Origin: DASQMT01 sp963827335
GTDB lineage: Bacteria; Actinomycetota; Thermoleophilia; Solirubrobacterales; Solirubrobacteraceae
Direction: 5' to 3'
Length of the DNA stretch: 64,000 nucleotides
Assembly: GCA_963827335.1 (NCBI GenBank)
Contig: CAWHAP010000007.1
Location: 62,001-126,000, forward strand
Below, one piece after another: positions 41,871 to 50,644 of this stretch; within the stretch, counting starts at the first letter, position 1; the number at the start of each line of letters is the position of its first letter. The translations under genes and the position numbers were made by a program. The notes under the pieces are model-generated. The model did no database searches. It saw nothing but the letters and a program-made list of their open reading frames with translations, and was not told the DNA's origin.

Positions 41871-42999
41871 GCTCGAGCGGCTCGCCGCGCGCGCCCGGGA
41901 GGAGGGCCGGCTCGGGATCGACACCGAGTTCATGCCGGAGGGCCGCTACCGGCCCCTGCTCTGCCTCGTGCAGGTCTGCGTCGGCGAGGAGGTCGTCGTC
42001 CTCGATCCGATCGAGCACGACCTCGGCGACCCGGCCCCGCTCGCGGCCGTGCTCGCCGATCCGGCGATCGAGATCGTCCTCCACGCCGGGCGCCAGGACG
42101 TCGCGATCCTGCGCCGCGCCTGGAGCACCGACGTGACGAACGTGTTCGACACGCAGATCGCGGCCGGCTTCGCGGGCTTCTCCGCCCAGGCGGGCTACAC
42201 GGGCCTGCTGCACGACGTGCTCAAGATCCGGCTGGCGAAGTCGGCCTCGTTCACGCGCTGGGACGCCCGGCCGCTCACGCCCGAGCAGCTGCGCTACGCC
42301 CGCGAGGACGTCGAGCACCTGCTCCCGCTCGCCGACGAGCTGCAGCGGCGGCTGGCCGGCCGCGGCCGGCTCGAGTGGGCCCGCGAGGAGTGCCACGTGA
42401 TCGCCGAGGCGACCGACGAGCGCGACCCCGAGCAGGTGTGGCGCCGGCTGCCCCGCATCTCGGGGCTCGACGCCCGCGACCGCGCGATCGCCCGCGAGCT
42501 GGCCGCGTGGCGGGAGCGCACCGCGGCCGCCGAGGACCGTCCCGTCGGCTCGGTGGTGCGCGACCCGACGCTCGTCGAGCTGGCCAAGCGCGCGCCGCGG
42601 AGCCCGAAGGAGCTGGGCCAGATCCGCGGGGCGGGCCCGGACGTCGTCCGCCGCCGCGCCCGCGACATCCTCGCGGCGATCGAGCGCGGCCGCGCCGCCG
42701 AGCCGATCCGCCCGGACGAGGGCGAGCGGCTCGCCACCGACGCGGTGGACGGCCCGACCATCGCCCTGGCCGAGGCCCTGGTCCGCGCCCGCGCGCAGGA
42801 GGCCGGCCTCGCCTACGAGCTGATCGCCGCCCGCGCCGACCTCGCCCCCGTCGTCGTCGCCGCGCGGCGCGCCAGGCCCGAGCCCGACGTCCGCACGCTG
42901 CGCGGCTGGCGCCGCGAGCTCGTCGGCGACGAGCTGCTCGAGCTGCTGGCCGGGAAGCGCAGCCTCGAGGTCGTCAACGGCCGGGTACAGGTGGCCTGA
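41860..42999 (+). CDS. rnd: Ribonuclease D
   Basis: A 379-residue 3'-5' exoribonuclease. DEDD motifs are in place: Exo I GIDTEFM (D21, E23), Exo II HAGRQD, and Exo III YAREDVEHL. A C-terminal HRDC-type domain (RELAAWRERTAAAEDRPVGSVVRDPTLVELA) follows. The start is TTG 41860, just before the acetyltransferase stop. It trims tRNA and other stable RNA 3' ends by family analogy. The end overlaps the convergent TetR gene by 26 nt. Confidence 0.9.
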   Translation: MPTELERLAARAREEGRLGIDTEFMPEGRYRPLLCLVQVCVGEEVVVLDPIEHDLGDPAPLAAVLADPAIEIVLHAGRQDVAILRRAWSTDVTNVFDTQIAAGFAGFSAQAGYTGLLHDVLKIRLAKSASFTRWDARPLTPEQLRYAREDVEHLLPLADELQRRLAGRGRLEWAREECHVIAEATDERDPEQVWRRLPRISGLDARDRAIARELAAWRERTAAAEDRPVGSVVRDPTLVELAKRAPRSPKELGQIRGAGPDVVRRRARDILAAIERGRAAEPIRPDEGERLATDAVDGPTIALAEALVRARAQEAGLAYELIAARADLAPVVVAARRARPEPDVRTLRGWRRELVGDELLELLAGKRSLEVVNGRVQVA

Positions 43000-43597
43000 G
43001 GCCCTCGAGCAGGATCTCGAGCACCCGCGAGGCGGTGGCGGCGGCGGGCCCGAGGTCGCCCTCGGTGATCAGGAAGCGGTAGATGATCGGCCCGACCAGC
43101 ATGTCGATCGCCAGCTCGAGCTCGACGTCCGCGCGGATCTCGCCGCGGTCGCGGGCCCGCTCGAGCACGGTGCGCACGATCCGGCGGCGCGGGTCCACGA
43201 GCTTCTCGGTGAAGATCGCGTGCAGCTCCTTGTCGTGGCCGGCCTCCACCAGGAGGCGCGGCATGAGCAGCGCCGCGTCCCGGTTGGCGGCGACCGCCTC
43301 GACCGCCCGTGCCACGACCAGGTAGTCCTCGGTCAGCGAGCCGGTGTCGGGCAGCGGGAGGTCGGCGCTGAGGTCCTGGATCGCCGCCCCGACCAGCGCT
43401 TCCTTGGAGGCCCAGCGCCGGTAGATCGTGGCCTTGCCGACGCCCGCGCGGCGCTGGACCTGCTCCATCGTCAGGCGTGCGTAGCCGACCTCGACGAGCA
43501 GGCCCAGCGTGGCCTGGAGGATCGCGCGGTGCGAGCGCTCGGACCGCGGCCGCCCCGGGGGGCGGCGCGCGGTCGTGTCCTGCGCGGACGGGCTCAT
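42974..43597 (-). CDS. TetR-family regulator (efflux operon)
   Basis: A 207-residue repressor with TetR helix-turn-helix (AILQATLGLLVEVGYARLTMEQVQRRAGVGKATIYRRWASKEALV, about residues 27-72) preceded by an Arg/Pro-rich arm (TARRPPGRPRSERS). The C-terminal domain matches TetR_C_16-like all-helical folds (PRRRIVRTVLERARDRGEI). The ATG overlaps the MFS stop (ATGA), and the paired CGTTTCG operators upstream of that MFS are its likely targets. Confidence 0.9.
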   Translation of the reverse strand: MSPSAQDTTARRPPGRPRSERSHRAILQATLGLLVEVGYARLTMEQVQRRAGVGKATIYRRWASKEALVGAAIQDLSADLPLPDTGSLTEDYLVVARAVEAVAANRDAALLMPRLLVEAGHDKELHAIFTEKLVDPRRRIVRTVLERARDRGEIRADVELELAIDMLVGPIIYRFLITEGDLGPAAATASRVLEILLEGLRPPVPGR

Positions 43598-45099
43598 GCG
43601 GCGACGGGCTCCAGCGCGGCGACGGGCTCGCGCGCCGGCAGCGCGACGGCGGCGAGGAGCGCGCCGAGCAGCGCGATCCCGGCCCCGACGAGGACGGCCG
43701 TGTGCATGCCGTCGACGAACGCCTGGCGCGCGGTGCCGGCGAGCGCGCCGTCGCCCGTCCGCCCGGCGACCGCGAGCGCACCGGCGAGCGAGTCCTGCGC
43801 CGCGGCGCTCATCCCGTCCATGCCGGCACGGTAGCCGCTGGACAGGAGCGACCCGAGCACGGCGACGCCCAGCGCGCCGCCGAGCGTGCGGGTGGCGTCG
43901 TTGACCGCCGAGCCGACCCCGGCCTTGGCGATCGGGAGCGAGCCCATCACCGAGTCGGTCGCCGGCGCCATCGTCAGGCCCATGCCGAGCCCGAGGACGC
44001 CGAGCACCGCGGCGACCAGCCCGTAGCCGCTGTCGACCGCGGCGCCGGAGAGCATCGCCAGGCCGACGGAGACGAGCAGGAGCCCGACGGCGACGACCCG
44101 CTTGGTGCCGATCCGCTGGGTCAGCTTCGCCGACAGCGGGCTGCCGAGGATCAGGCCGGCGGCGAGCGGCATGATCCGGATGCCGCTCTCCAGCGCGCCG
44201 TAGCCCATGACCATCTGGAGGTACTGCGTGAGGAAGAAGATCGTCCCGAAGAGGGCGAAGAAGGCGAGCGCGATCGCGCCGCTGGCCGCGGAGAAGCGGC
44301 GGTTGCGGAACAGCCGCACGTCGAGCATCGGCGTGCGGGTGCGCAGCTCCCAGGCGACGAAGCCCGCGAGCAGCGACGCGGCGAGCGCGAAGCCGGCGAG
44401 GATGACCGGGCTCGTCCAGCCGCGGTCCGGCGCCTCGATGATCGCCGCGACGAGCGCGCCGAGGCCGAGCGCGGAGAGCAGGAAGCCGCCGACGTCCAGC
44501 CGCGGCGCCTCGGGGTCGCGCGACTCGGGCACGAGGAAGCGCCCCGCGGCGAGCGCGACGGCGACGATCGGCAGGTTGACGAGGAACACGAGGCTCCAGT
44601 CGCCGTGCTCGACCAGCCAGCCGCCGGTCACGGGGCCGATGACGATGCCGAGGCCGCTGACGGCGGCCCAGATCCCGATCGCCTTGCCGCGCTCGTGCGC
44701 GGGGAACACGGCGGTGAGGATGGAGAGCGTCGACGGCATGATGAACGCGCCGCCGATGCCCATCAGCGCGCGGGTGAGGATGAGCATGTCCGACGAGCCG
44801 GCGAGCGCGGAGAGGCCCGATCCCAACCCGAACACGACCAAGCCGAAGGTGAGCGCCTTCTTGCGGCCGAACCGGTCGCCGAGCGCGCCGGCCGTGAGCA
44901 GGGCGGCGGCGAAGACGAGCATGTAGGAGTCGACGATCCACTGCAGCTGCGATGCACTCGCGTCGAGGTCCTCCTGCAGCGTGGGGAGCGCCACGTTGAG
45001 GATCGTGTTGTCGAGCCCGATCACGAGCAGGGAGAAGCAGAGGACGACGAGCGTCCACCAGCGGCGGGGATCGGGGACGTCGGGGGCGGCGGGGGACAT
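43594..45099 (-). CDS. MFS drug transporter (DHA2 type)
   Basis: A 501-residue, 14-helix drug/H+ antiporter: GLDNTILNVALPTL in helix 1, GDRFGRKKAL in loop 2-3, and G-rich GIVIGPVTGGWLVEH in helix 5. It resembles the EmrB/QacA group and the other DHA2 gene at 38617. It is co-transcribed with the downstream TetR gene and expressed from a promoter flanked by two identical-type operators, so ligand-inducible efflux is likely. Confidence 0.9.
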   Translation of the reverse strand: MSPAAPDVPDPRRWWTLVVLCFSLLVIGLDNTILNVALPTLQEDLDASASQLQWIVDSYMLVFAAALLTAGALGDRFGRKKALTFGLVVFGLGSGLSALAGSSDMLILTRALMGIGGAFIMPSTLSILTAVFPAHERGKAIGIWAAVSGLGIVIGPVTGGWLVEHGDWSLVFLVNLPIVAVALAAGRFLVPESRDPEAPRLDVGGFLLSALGLGALVAAIIEAPDRGWTSPVILAGFALAASLLAGFVAWELRTRTPMLDVRLFRNRRFSAASGAIALAFFALFGTIFFLTQYLQMVMGYGALESGIRIMPLAAGLILGSPLSAKLTQRIGTKRVVAVGLLLVSVGLAMLSGAAVDSGYGLVAAVLGVLGLGMGLTMAPATDSVMGSLPIAKAGVGSAVNDATRTLGGALGVAVLGSLLSSGYRAGMDGMSAAAQDSLAGALAVAGRTGDGALAGTARQAFVDGMHTAVLVGAGIALLGALLAAVALPAREPVAALEPVAA

Positions 45100-45130
45100 G
45101 GCGGGGAGGACCTCTCGGTGGGGGAGATTT

Positions 45131-45211
45131 CGAAACGAGACGAATGCGTTTCGTATGGGGAGTGGCGCGAGCATAGGGGCTCGAGATAGGAAACGCAAGT
45201 GTTCCGTTTCG
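45131..45211 (-). promoter_or_regulatory. Promoter with two 23-bp operators for the MFS-TetR operon
   Basis: On the minus strand a -35 TTGCGT (45193-45198), a 17-nt spacer and -10 TATGCT (45170-45175) form a good promoter. Two inverted repeats with the same arms and spacing bracket it: CGAAACG-N9-CGTTTCG at 45131-45153 and GGAAACG-N9-CGTTTCG at 45189-45211, the latter covering the -35. The predicted binder is the TetR protein at 42974-43597. Confidence 0.8.
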
Positions 45212-45260
45212 AATCCATCGGTCGCGGCCCGGTGAGGGCTCGGGTACCGTCCGCGGACCG

Positions 45261-46961
45261 ATGAAGCCCGCTCAGCTGCTCCTCGCACTCGTCGCCGTGC
45301 TCGCGGTCGGCGCCGTCGCGCTGCTGGCGGGCGGCGGCGGCGACGACGGGGGCGGCACGGACGACCCGCCCCGCGGCGACGGCGGCGGGACGCCGGCCGG
45401 AGCGCTGGAGATCCCGTTCGCCTACTCACCGGAGAAGGAGAAGCTGCTGGCGCCGCTCGTCGAGGCGTTCAACGACGAGCGCGTGGAGGTCGGCGGCAAG
45501 CCCGTCCACGTCACCGCCCAGATCGTCGCGTCGGGCGACGCCGAGGCCCGGATCGCGGACGAGCGGCTCCAGCCCGTCGTCTGGTCGCCCGCGTCCTCGC
45601 TGTGGGGGCGGCTGCTCAACTTCGAGGCGGATCGCGAGATCGCCCCGCGCGAGAACGAGCCGATCGTCCGCACGCCGCTCGTCATCGCCATGTGGGAGCC
45701 GATGGCGCGCGCGCTCGGCTGGCCGGGGAAGCGCGTGGGCTTCGACGACGTCCTGCGCCTGGCGCGCGACGAGCGCGGCTGGGCGGCGTTCGGCCGGCCC
45801 GAGTTCGGGCCGTTCAAGCTCGTCCACACCAACCCGGACTTCTCGACCTCGGGCCTCTCCGCCGTCGTGGCCGAGTACTACGCCGCGACGGGTAAGAAGG
45901 AGGGGCTCACCGAGGCCGAGGTGACCAGCTCGAAGGCGCGCCGGACCGTGCGCCAGATCGAGCGCAGCATCGTCCACTACGGCGACACGACGCTGTTCAT
46001 CGCCGACCAGATGCGCGAGAAGGGGCCGGGCTACGCGAGCGCCGTGGCGATGGAGGAGGTCACGCTGCTCGACTTCAACGCGAACCGCGAGGGCCGCGAC
46101 AAGCTGATCGCGCTCTACCCGGAGGAGGGCACGTTCTTCTCCGACAACCCGTTCATCGTGCTCGACGCGCCCTGGGTGACGGCCGAGCAGGCCGAGGGCG
46201 CGCGGGCGTTCCAGCGCTTCCTCGCCGAGCGGATCACGCCCGAGGTGGCGGCCGCCGCCGGGTTCCGCCCGGCCGACCGCGAGACGCCGCCGGTCGCGCC
46301 CGTCAACGAGGAGAACGGCGCCGACCCCGGCGAGCCCGAGCGCGTGCTCGGGCTGCCCGAGCCGCGCGTGCTGGCCGCGATCAAGGACTCCTGGCGCGAG
46401 GACCGCAAGCCCGCCGACATCCTGCTCGTGCTCGACACGTCCGGCTCGATGAACGACGAGAACCGCCTGGCGCGGGCGAAGGACGGGCTCGAGGTGTTCT
46501 TCGACCAGATCGCCCCGCAGGACGCCGTCGGGCTCGTGACGTTCTCCGACGTGATCCGCCCGCTCCTGCCGATCCGCCCCTTCAAGGACGCGCGGCCCGA
46601 GCTCGAGCGCACCGTGCGCGACCTCTTCGCCGACGGGGGCACCGCGTTCTACGACGCCGCCGCCGAGGCCTACGACTCGATGCGCCGCGACGCCGGCGAC
46701 GAGCGCATCAACGCGGTCGTGCTGCTCACCGACGGCGAGGACACGGACTCCACGACGTCGCCCGACGCGCTGGTCCAGCGCCTGCGCGAGGGCAGCGAGG
46801 GAACAGGGCAGGTGCGCGTGTTCACGATCGCCTACAGCGCCGGCGCGGAGGGCGCGGCCGAGGCGCTGAAGGAGATCGCGCAGGCGTCCGGCGGCCAGGC
46901 CTACCAGAGCGACACGGACGACATCGAGACGGTCTACCGCTCGATCTCGTCGTTCTTCTAG
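45261..46961 (+). CDS. Extracellular substrate-binding protein fused to a von Willebrand A domain
   Basis: A 566-residue exported protein. It begins with an N-terminal membrane anchor or signal (LLLALVAVLAVGAVALLAGG) and a Gly/Asp linker, continues with a periplasmic-binding-type domain (about 45-350), and ends in a VWA domain (about 385-566) with a complete MIDAS, DTSGSMND, then TAFYDAA and LTDGEDTDS. VWA domains bind metal ions and protein partners. Such fusions occur in actinobacteria with unknown role. TACCGT lies 10 nt before ATG 45261. The next gene, a membrane coiled-coil protein, starts 16 nt after the stop. Confidence 0.83.
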   Translation: MKPAQLLLALVAVLAVGAVALLAGGGGDDGGGTDDPPRGDGGGTPAGALEIPFAYSPEKEKLLAPLVEAFNDERVEVGGKPVHVTAQIVASGDAEARIADERLQPVVWSPASSLWGRLLNFEADREIAPRENEPIVRTPLVIAMWEPMARALGWPGKRVGFDDVLRLARDERGWAAFGRPEFGPFKLVHTNPDFSTSGLSAVVAEYYAATGKKEGLTEAEVTSSKARRTVRQIERSIVHYGDTTLFIADQMREKGPGYASAVAMEEVTLLDFNANREGRDKLIALYPEEGTFFSDNPFIVLDAPWVTAEQAEGARAFQRFLAERITPEVAAAAGFRPADRETPPVAPVNEENGADPGEPERVLGLPEPRVLAAIKDSWREDRKPADILLVLDTSGSMNDENRLARAKDGLEVFFDQIAPQDAVGLVTFSDVIRPLLPIRPFKDARPELERTVRDLFADGGTAFYDAAAEAYDSMRRDAGDERINAVVLLTDGEDTDSTTSPDALVQRLREGSEGTGQVRVFTIAYSAGAEGAAEALKEIAQASGGQAYQSDTDDIETVYRSISSFF

Positions 46962-46977
46962 CAGTGGCCCGCTAGCA

Positions 46978-47739
46978 ATGGCACGCCCCTATGACCGCGC
47001 GCAGTACAACCGGGCGCTGATCGCGAACGCGCTGCTCGACCCGTTCACGATCGTGCTGACCGCGGTGGTCCTGATCGCCGGGATCCTGCTCGGCGCGCTG
47101 CCGTATCTCGTGCCGGTCGCCGCCGTGCTCTACCTCGGCGGCGCGGCGCGCACGTACTTCGACGAGGGCGCCGCGCAGAAGGTGCTCGAGCGCGAGCGCG
47201 CCCGCCGGCGGCGCCCCGCGGGCTCGGGGAAGCGACTCGACACGAGGCAGCTCGCCGCCCCGATCGCCCGCCTGCTGGAGGAGGCGCGGGCGCGCGAGCA
47301 GCGCATCCGCAGCGCGATCGCTCGCGCGGAGCTGCCCTACGACGAGGTCGCTTCCGAGGTCGACGGCTTCGTCGCCGCGATGGACCGCACGGCCGGGCGC
47401 GCGCAGCTGCTCCACGAGGCGCTCGAGGACACGCCGCCCTACGCCGTCGAGCGGCGTCTGGAGGAGGTGCGGGGCGATCCGGGGCGCTCCGAGCTGGCCG
47501 ACGCGCTGACCACGCAGCTCGCCACGCAGCGCCGCATGGAGGCCCAGCTGCAGCGCTTCTACGACGAGCTGGAGCGCATGCTCGTCGAGCTCGACACCGT
47601 GCGCTCGCAGCTCGTCTCGCTCTCGGCGAGCACGGAGTCCGCCCGCCAGGCCGAGCTGGCGGGCGAGGTGCGGGCGCTGCGCGAGCGGATGGGCGCGGTG
47701 GCCGAGGGGATGTCGGCCGCCTACGAGGGCGGCGGCTGA
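46978..47739 (+). CDS. Membrane protein with cytosolic coiled coil
   Basis: A 253-residue protein. Two adjacent transmembrane helices lie near the N terminus (about 22-55), followed by a long, charged helical region with heptad-like patterns (QLQRFYDELERMLVELDTVRSQLVSLSASTESARQAELAGEVRALRERM). The family is not recognised. It forms a unit with the substrate-binding/VWA protein, and the pair may be a surface complex. Its 3' end overlaps the convergent secreted-protein gene by 19 nt. Confidence 0.72.
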   Translation: MARPYDRAQYNRALIANALLDPFTIVLTAVVLIAGILLGALPYLVPVAAVLYLGGAARTYFDEGAAQKVLERERARRRRPAGSGKRLDTRQLAAPIARLLEEARAREQRIRSAIARAELPYDEVASEVDGFVAAMDRTAGRAQLLHEALEDTPPYAVERRLEEVRGDPGRSELADALTTQLATQRRMEAQLQRFYDELERMLVELDTVRSQLVSLSASTESARQAELAGEVRALRERMGAVAEGMSAAYEGGG

Positions 47740-48590
47740 ACGACCTCGAAGTCGCTCCCGCTCAGGCGGCCGAGCGCGCGCAGCTGGTCGTTGTCCCAGC
47801 GCGGGTGCGGCGCGCCCGAGACGAACCAGTCCGATCCGTTGTCGGCCACGATCAGGCCGTAGCGCTGCAGCGCGCGGGCGACGACGCGCGCCTGCCCGGG
47901 CAGGCCGGAGACGTCGACGGACGCCTTGAGCCGCAGCCGCTCGCCCATGCGCGGCAGCGCGGCGTCGCCGTCGGAGGAGGCGAAGTGGCGGGCGGGGAAC
48001 ACGAACGCGTTGCGGCTCTCGGACACGGTCATGCGCAGCGCGTGCGTGATGCGCCCGCGGCGGACCTCCTGGTAGCGCGCGAGCAGCGGCAGGATCGGCA
48101 GCCCGGCGGCGTCGGCGCTCGTCCAGCCGGCCGGGCGCAGGCGCGGCCTGCGCAGGCTCCAGGTCGCGCCGGACCCGGCCGTCCAGCGCCCGCCGTCGCG
48201 GCGCAGTGCGTACAGCTCGTAGAGCCGGCAGCGGCTGCGGTCGACGAGCAGGGCGTGGCGGTCGCCGTCGGCGTCCGCCCCGCCCTCGATGTGGACGCCG
48301 CGCGGGATCGGGTAGCGCACGCGGTCCGACTCGTCCGCGTAGCCGAAGGCGACGCGCGAGCGCGCCGTGCGGCGGCCGACGACGTCGTAGGGGATCCCGA
48401 TCGGCCCGCCGGCGTAGCGGCCGGAGCCGAAGTCGGCCTTCAGCGCGCCGTCGACGCCGATGGAGCGGACGATCGCCGCCGAGTCCGGCGCGACGGGGAG
48501 CGTGTCGACGCGCTGGTTCGTCGACCAGCCGGCCGGGAACAGCGGGCAGCCGGCGACGGTGGCCGCGGCGGCGGCGAGCGGGACGAGCAT
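47721..48590 (-). CDS. Secreted protein, family of unknown function (paralogue 2)
   Basis: A 289-residue exported protein whose signal peptide leads straight into CPLFPAGWSTNQRVD, homologous to CPMFPADNAWNADIS of the protein at 9051-10301. Shared blocks include RYPIP/PYPIP, GDRHALLVDRSRCRLYELYA, LRPAGWTSADAAGLPIL, HALRMTV, and YGLIVADNGSDW. It lacks the FN3-like N-terminal region of paralogue 1. It lies 9 nt after the histidine kinase stop, so it belongs to an MprAB-like operon. The function is unknown. Confidence 0.78.
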   Translation of the reverse strand: MLVPLAAAAATVAGCPLFPAGWSTNQRVDTLPVAPDSAAIVRSIGVDGALKADFGSGRYAGGPIGIPYDVVGRRTARSRVAFGYADESDRVRYPIPRGVHIEGGADADGDRHALLVDRSRCRLYELYALRRDGGRWTAGSGATWSLRRPRLRPAGWTSADAAGLPILPLLARYQEVRRGRITHALRMTVSESRNAFVFPARHFASSDGDAALPRMGERLRLKASVDVSGLPGQARVVARALQRYGLIVADNGSDWFVSGAPHPRWDNDQLRALGRLSGSDFEVVQPPPS

Positions 48591-48599
48591 GCCGAGGTT

Positions 48600-49883
48600 C
48601 TAGCGCCCGACGGGCTCGCCGTGCGGCGCCACCGCCCGCGCGCCCGGCAGCGCGAGCACCACCTCGAGGCCGCCGCCGGGGACCGGCGCGGCGCGCACGG
48701 TGCCCCCGTGGCGGTCGGCGACCTGCTTGACGATCGCCAGCCCGAGCCCGGAGCCGGCCTGCGCACGCGCGTTCGTCGCGCGGAAGAAGCGGTCGAAGAT
48801 GTGCGGCAGCTCGTCCTCCGGCACGCCGGGGCCGTGGTCGCGCACGGCGACCGTGCCGCCCCGCTGCGCGACCTCGACGGTGCTCCCCGGCGGCGAGTAC
48901 TTCGCCGCGTTGTCGAGCAGGTTGTTCACGGCGCGGCCGAGCCGCTCCGGGACGCCGTCGAGCACCGCGGGCTCGAGCGCGACGTCGAAGGCGACGTGGG
49001 GCGCGTGCCGCCGTGCGCGCTCCACGGCCTCGGCGACGAGCTCGTCGAGACGGACGTCGTGCGCCTCGTCGGCCGGCCCGTCGCCGCGGGCGAGCTCGAT
49101 CAGGTCGGACACCAGCGCGGTCAGCTCCTCGGTCTGGTCGACCACGTCGTCGAGCAGCACGCGGCGCTGGTCGGCCGTCAGGTCCTCCTGCTCGAGGAGC
49201 AGCTCGGCGTTCGTGCGCAGCGCGGTCACCGGGGTGCGGAGCTCGTGCGACGCGTCGGCGACGAGCTGGCGCTGGGCGGCCTGCGAGTGCTCCAGGCGGT
49301 CGACCACGACGGCGAAGCGGTCGGCGGCGCGGCGCCCGAGGAAGGCGGCGAGCGCGATGCCGGTCGCGCACAGCAGCACGAGCACGAGCCGCAGCCGGCC
49401 GAGCACCCGGTCCACGCCCTCGAGCGAGCGCCCCAGCAGGACCGCCCCGCGGCCGGGGATCGGCGCGGTGATGACGCGCACGTGCTCGCCGCCGGCCTCG
49501 CGGTCCGTCAGCCCGGCGGGGGCGCGGCCGGCGGCGACCGCGCGGTCGCGGCCGGTCACGGGGAGCGCGGCCCCTCCGGCGTCGAGGAGCGGACGCCCGC
49601 TCGCGTCGATCACCTGGACGTACGGCGCCGCGCCGCCCTCGCCGGGCGACAGCGACGGCAGGCGGTCGCGGCGGAGGAGCACGTCGGGGCCCGGCCCGCC
49701 GGGTCCCGGTCCGCGGATCCCGCCGCTGAAGCGCTCGACGAGCGTGCCCTGGCCCGTGAGCTGGTCGTCGACCTGCGAGCGCAGCTCGCCGCGCATCACG
49801 AGATAGCACGCGAGCGAGGCGAGCACGAGGATGCCCGCGACGACGAGCGCGGTGATGAGCGTCAGCCGCCCGCGCAGCCCCAT
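48600..49883 (-). CDS. Sensor histidine kinase (MprB-like)
   Basis: A 427-residue membrane kinase. An N-terminal transmembrane helix is followed by an extracytoplasmic sensor of about 130 residues, a second helix (LRLVLVLLCATGIALAAFL), a HAMP-like linker, a HisKA domain (ASHELRTPVTALRTNAELL, phospho-His in SHELR) and a HATPase domain (NNLLDNAAKYSP N-box, DHGPGVP G1 box, GSGLGLAIVKQ G2 box). It is separated from its response regulator by 1 nt. The organisation matches actinobacterial MprAB envelope-stress systems; the signal is inferred. Confidence 0.9.
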   Translation of the reverse strand: MGLRGRLTLITALVVAGILVLASLACYLVMRGELRSQVDDQLTGQGTLVERFSGGIRGPGPGGPGPDVLLRRDRLPSLSPGEGGAAPYVQVIDASGRPLLDAGGAALPVTGRDRAVAAGRAPAGLTDREAGGEHVRVITAPIPGRGAVLLGRSLEGVDRVLGRLRLVLVLLCATGIALAAFLGRRAADRFAVVVDRLEHSQAAQRQLVADASHELRTPVTALRTNAELLLEQEDLTADQRRVLLDDVVDQTEELTALVSDLIELARGDGPADEAHDVRLDELVAEAVERARRHAPHVAFDVALEPAVLDGVPERLGRAVNNLLDNAAKYSPPGSTVEVAQRGGTVAVRDHGPGVPEDELPHIFDRFFRATNARAQAGSGLGLAIVKQVADRHGGTVRAAPVPGGGLEVVLALPGARAVAPHGEPVGR

Positions 49884-49884
49884 C

Positions 49885-50553
49885 TCACTCCTCCCGCAGC
49901 ACGTAGCCGACGCCGCGCACGGTGTGCAGCAGGCGCGGCCCGCCGCCGGCCTCGGTCTTGCGCCGCAGGTAGCCCATGTACACGCCGAGGGCGTTCGAGG
50001 TGGCGCCGAAGTCGTAGCCCCAGACGCGCTCGAAGATCGTCGAGCGGGTGAGCACCTGGCGCGGGTGGGCGAGGAACAGCTCGAGCAGCGCGAACTCCGT
50101 GCGGGAGAGCTCGATCCGGCGGCCCGCGCGGGTGACCTCGCGCGCGGCCGGGTCGAGCTCGAGGTCGGCGAACCGGAGCGTGCCGCCGCCCGGGTCGCTG
50201 CGGCGCAGCAGCGCCCGCAGCCGCGCCTTCAGCTCGCGCAGGGCGAACGGCTTGATCAGGTAGTCGTCGGCGCCCGCGTCCAGGCCGGCCACGCGGTCGT
50301 CGATCGTCTCCCGCGCCGTGAGCATCAGCACGGGGGTGCGGTCGCCGGCGGCGCGCAGCCGGCGGCAGACCTCGAGCCCGTCGATGCCGGGCATCGCCAC
50401 GTCGAGCACGATCGCGTCGACGTGGTGGCCGACGAGGTGATCGAGCGCGGCGCGGCCGTCCTCCGCCGCGTGCACGTCGTGATGGTCGAGCGCCAGCGCG
50501 CGCTCCAGCGCCTGGCGCACGGACGGCTCGTCGTCGACCACCAGCACCTTCAT
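49885..50553 (-). CDS. OmpR-family response regulator (MprA-like)
   Basis: A 222-residue two-domain regulator: a receiver with D51 (VLDVAMPGIDG), Thr in MLTARE and Lys in YLIKPFALREL, then an OmpR winged helix (LSRTEFALLELFLAHPRQVLTRSTIFERVWGYDFGATSNALGVYMGYLRRK). ATG 50553 is supported by a TACCCT box 8 nt upstream. It is the first gene of the regulator-kinase-secreted protein operon. Confidence 0.92.
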   Translation of the reverse strand: MKVLVVDDEPSVRQALERALALDHHDVHAAEDGRAALDHLVGHHVDAIVLDVAMPGIDGLEVCRRLRAAGDRTPVLMLTARETIDDRVAGLDAGADDYLIKPFALRELKARLRALLRRSDPGGGTLRFADLELDPAAREVTRAGRRIELSRTEFALLELFLAHPRQVLTRSTIFERVWGYDFGATSNALGVYMGYLRRKTEAGGGPRLLHTVRGVGYVLREE

Positions 50554-50561
50554 CGAGGCTG

Positions 50562-50567
50562 AGGGTA
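50562..50567 (-). promoter_or_regulatory. Putative leaderless -10 box of the MprA-like operon
   Basis: TACCCT on the minus strand, 8 nt before ATG 50553. Confidence 0.5.
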
Positions 50568-50588
50568 CGGCGGCGGCCGAGCGTCCAT

Positions 50589-50635
50589 GGGAACTTCTTA
50601 TCCCGCGCTTGGGAATGACCGGGACGATCGTTCCC
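50589..50635. promoter_or_regulatory. Repeated GGGAA half-sites in a divergent promoter region
   Basis: GGGAAC (50589-50594), GGGAAT (50611-50616) and its inverted form GTTCCC (50630-50635) recur between the response regulator and FHA genes. The 20-bp spacing of the direct repeats is about two turns. A binding site for the adjacent MprA-like regulator is a reasonable guess. Confidence 0.4.
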
Positions 50636-50644
50636 GTGACCGCC

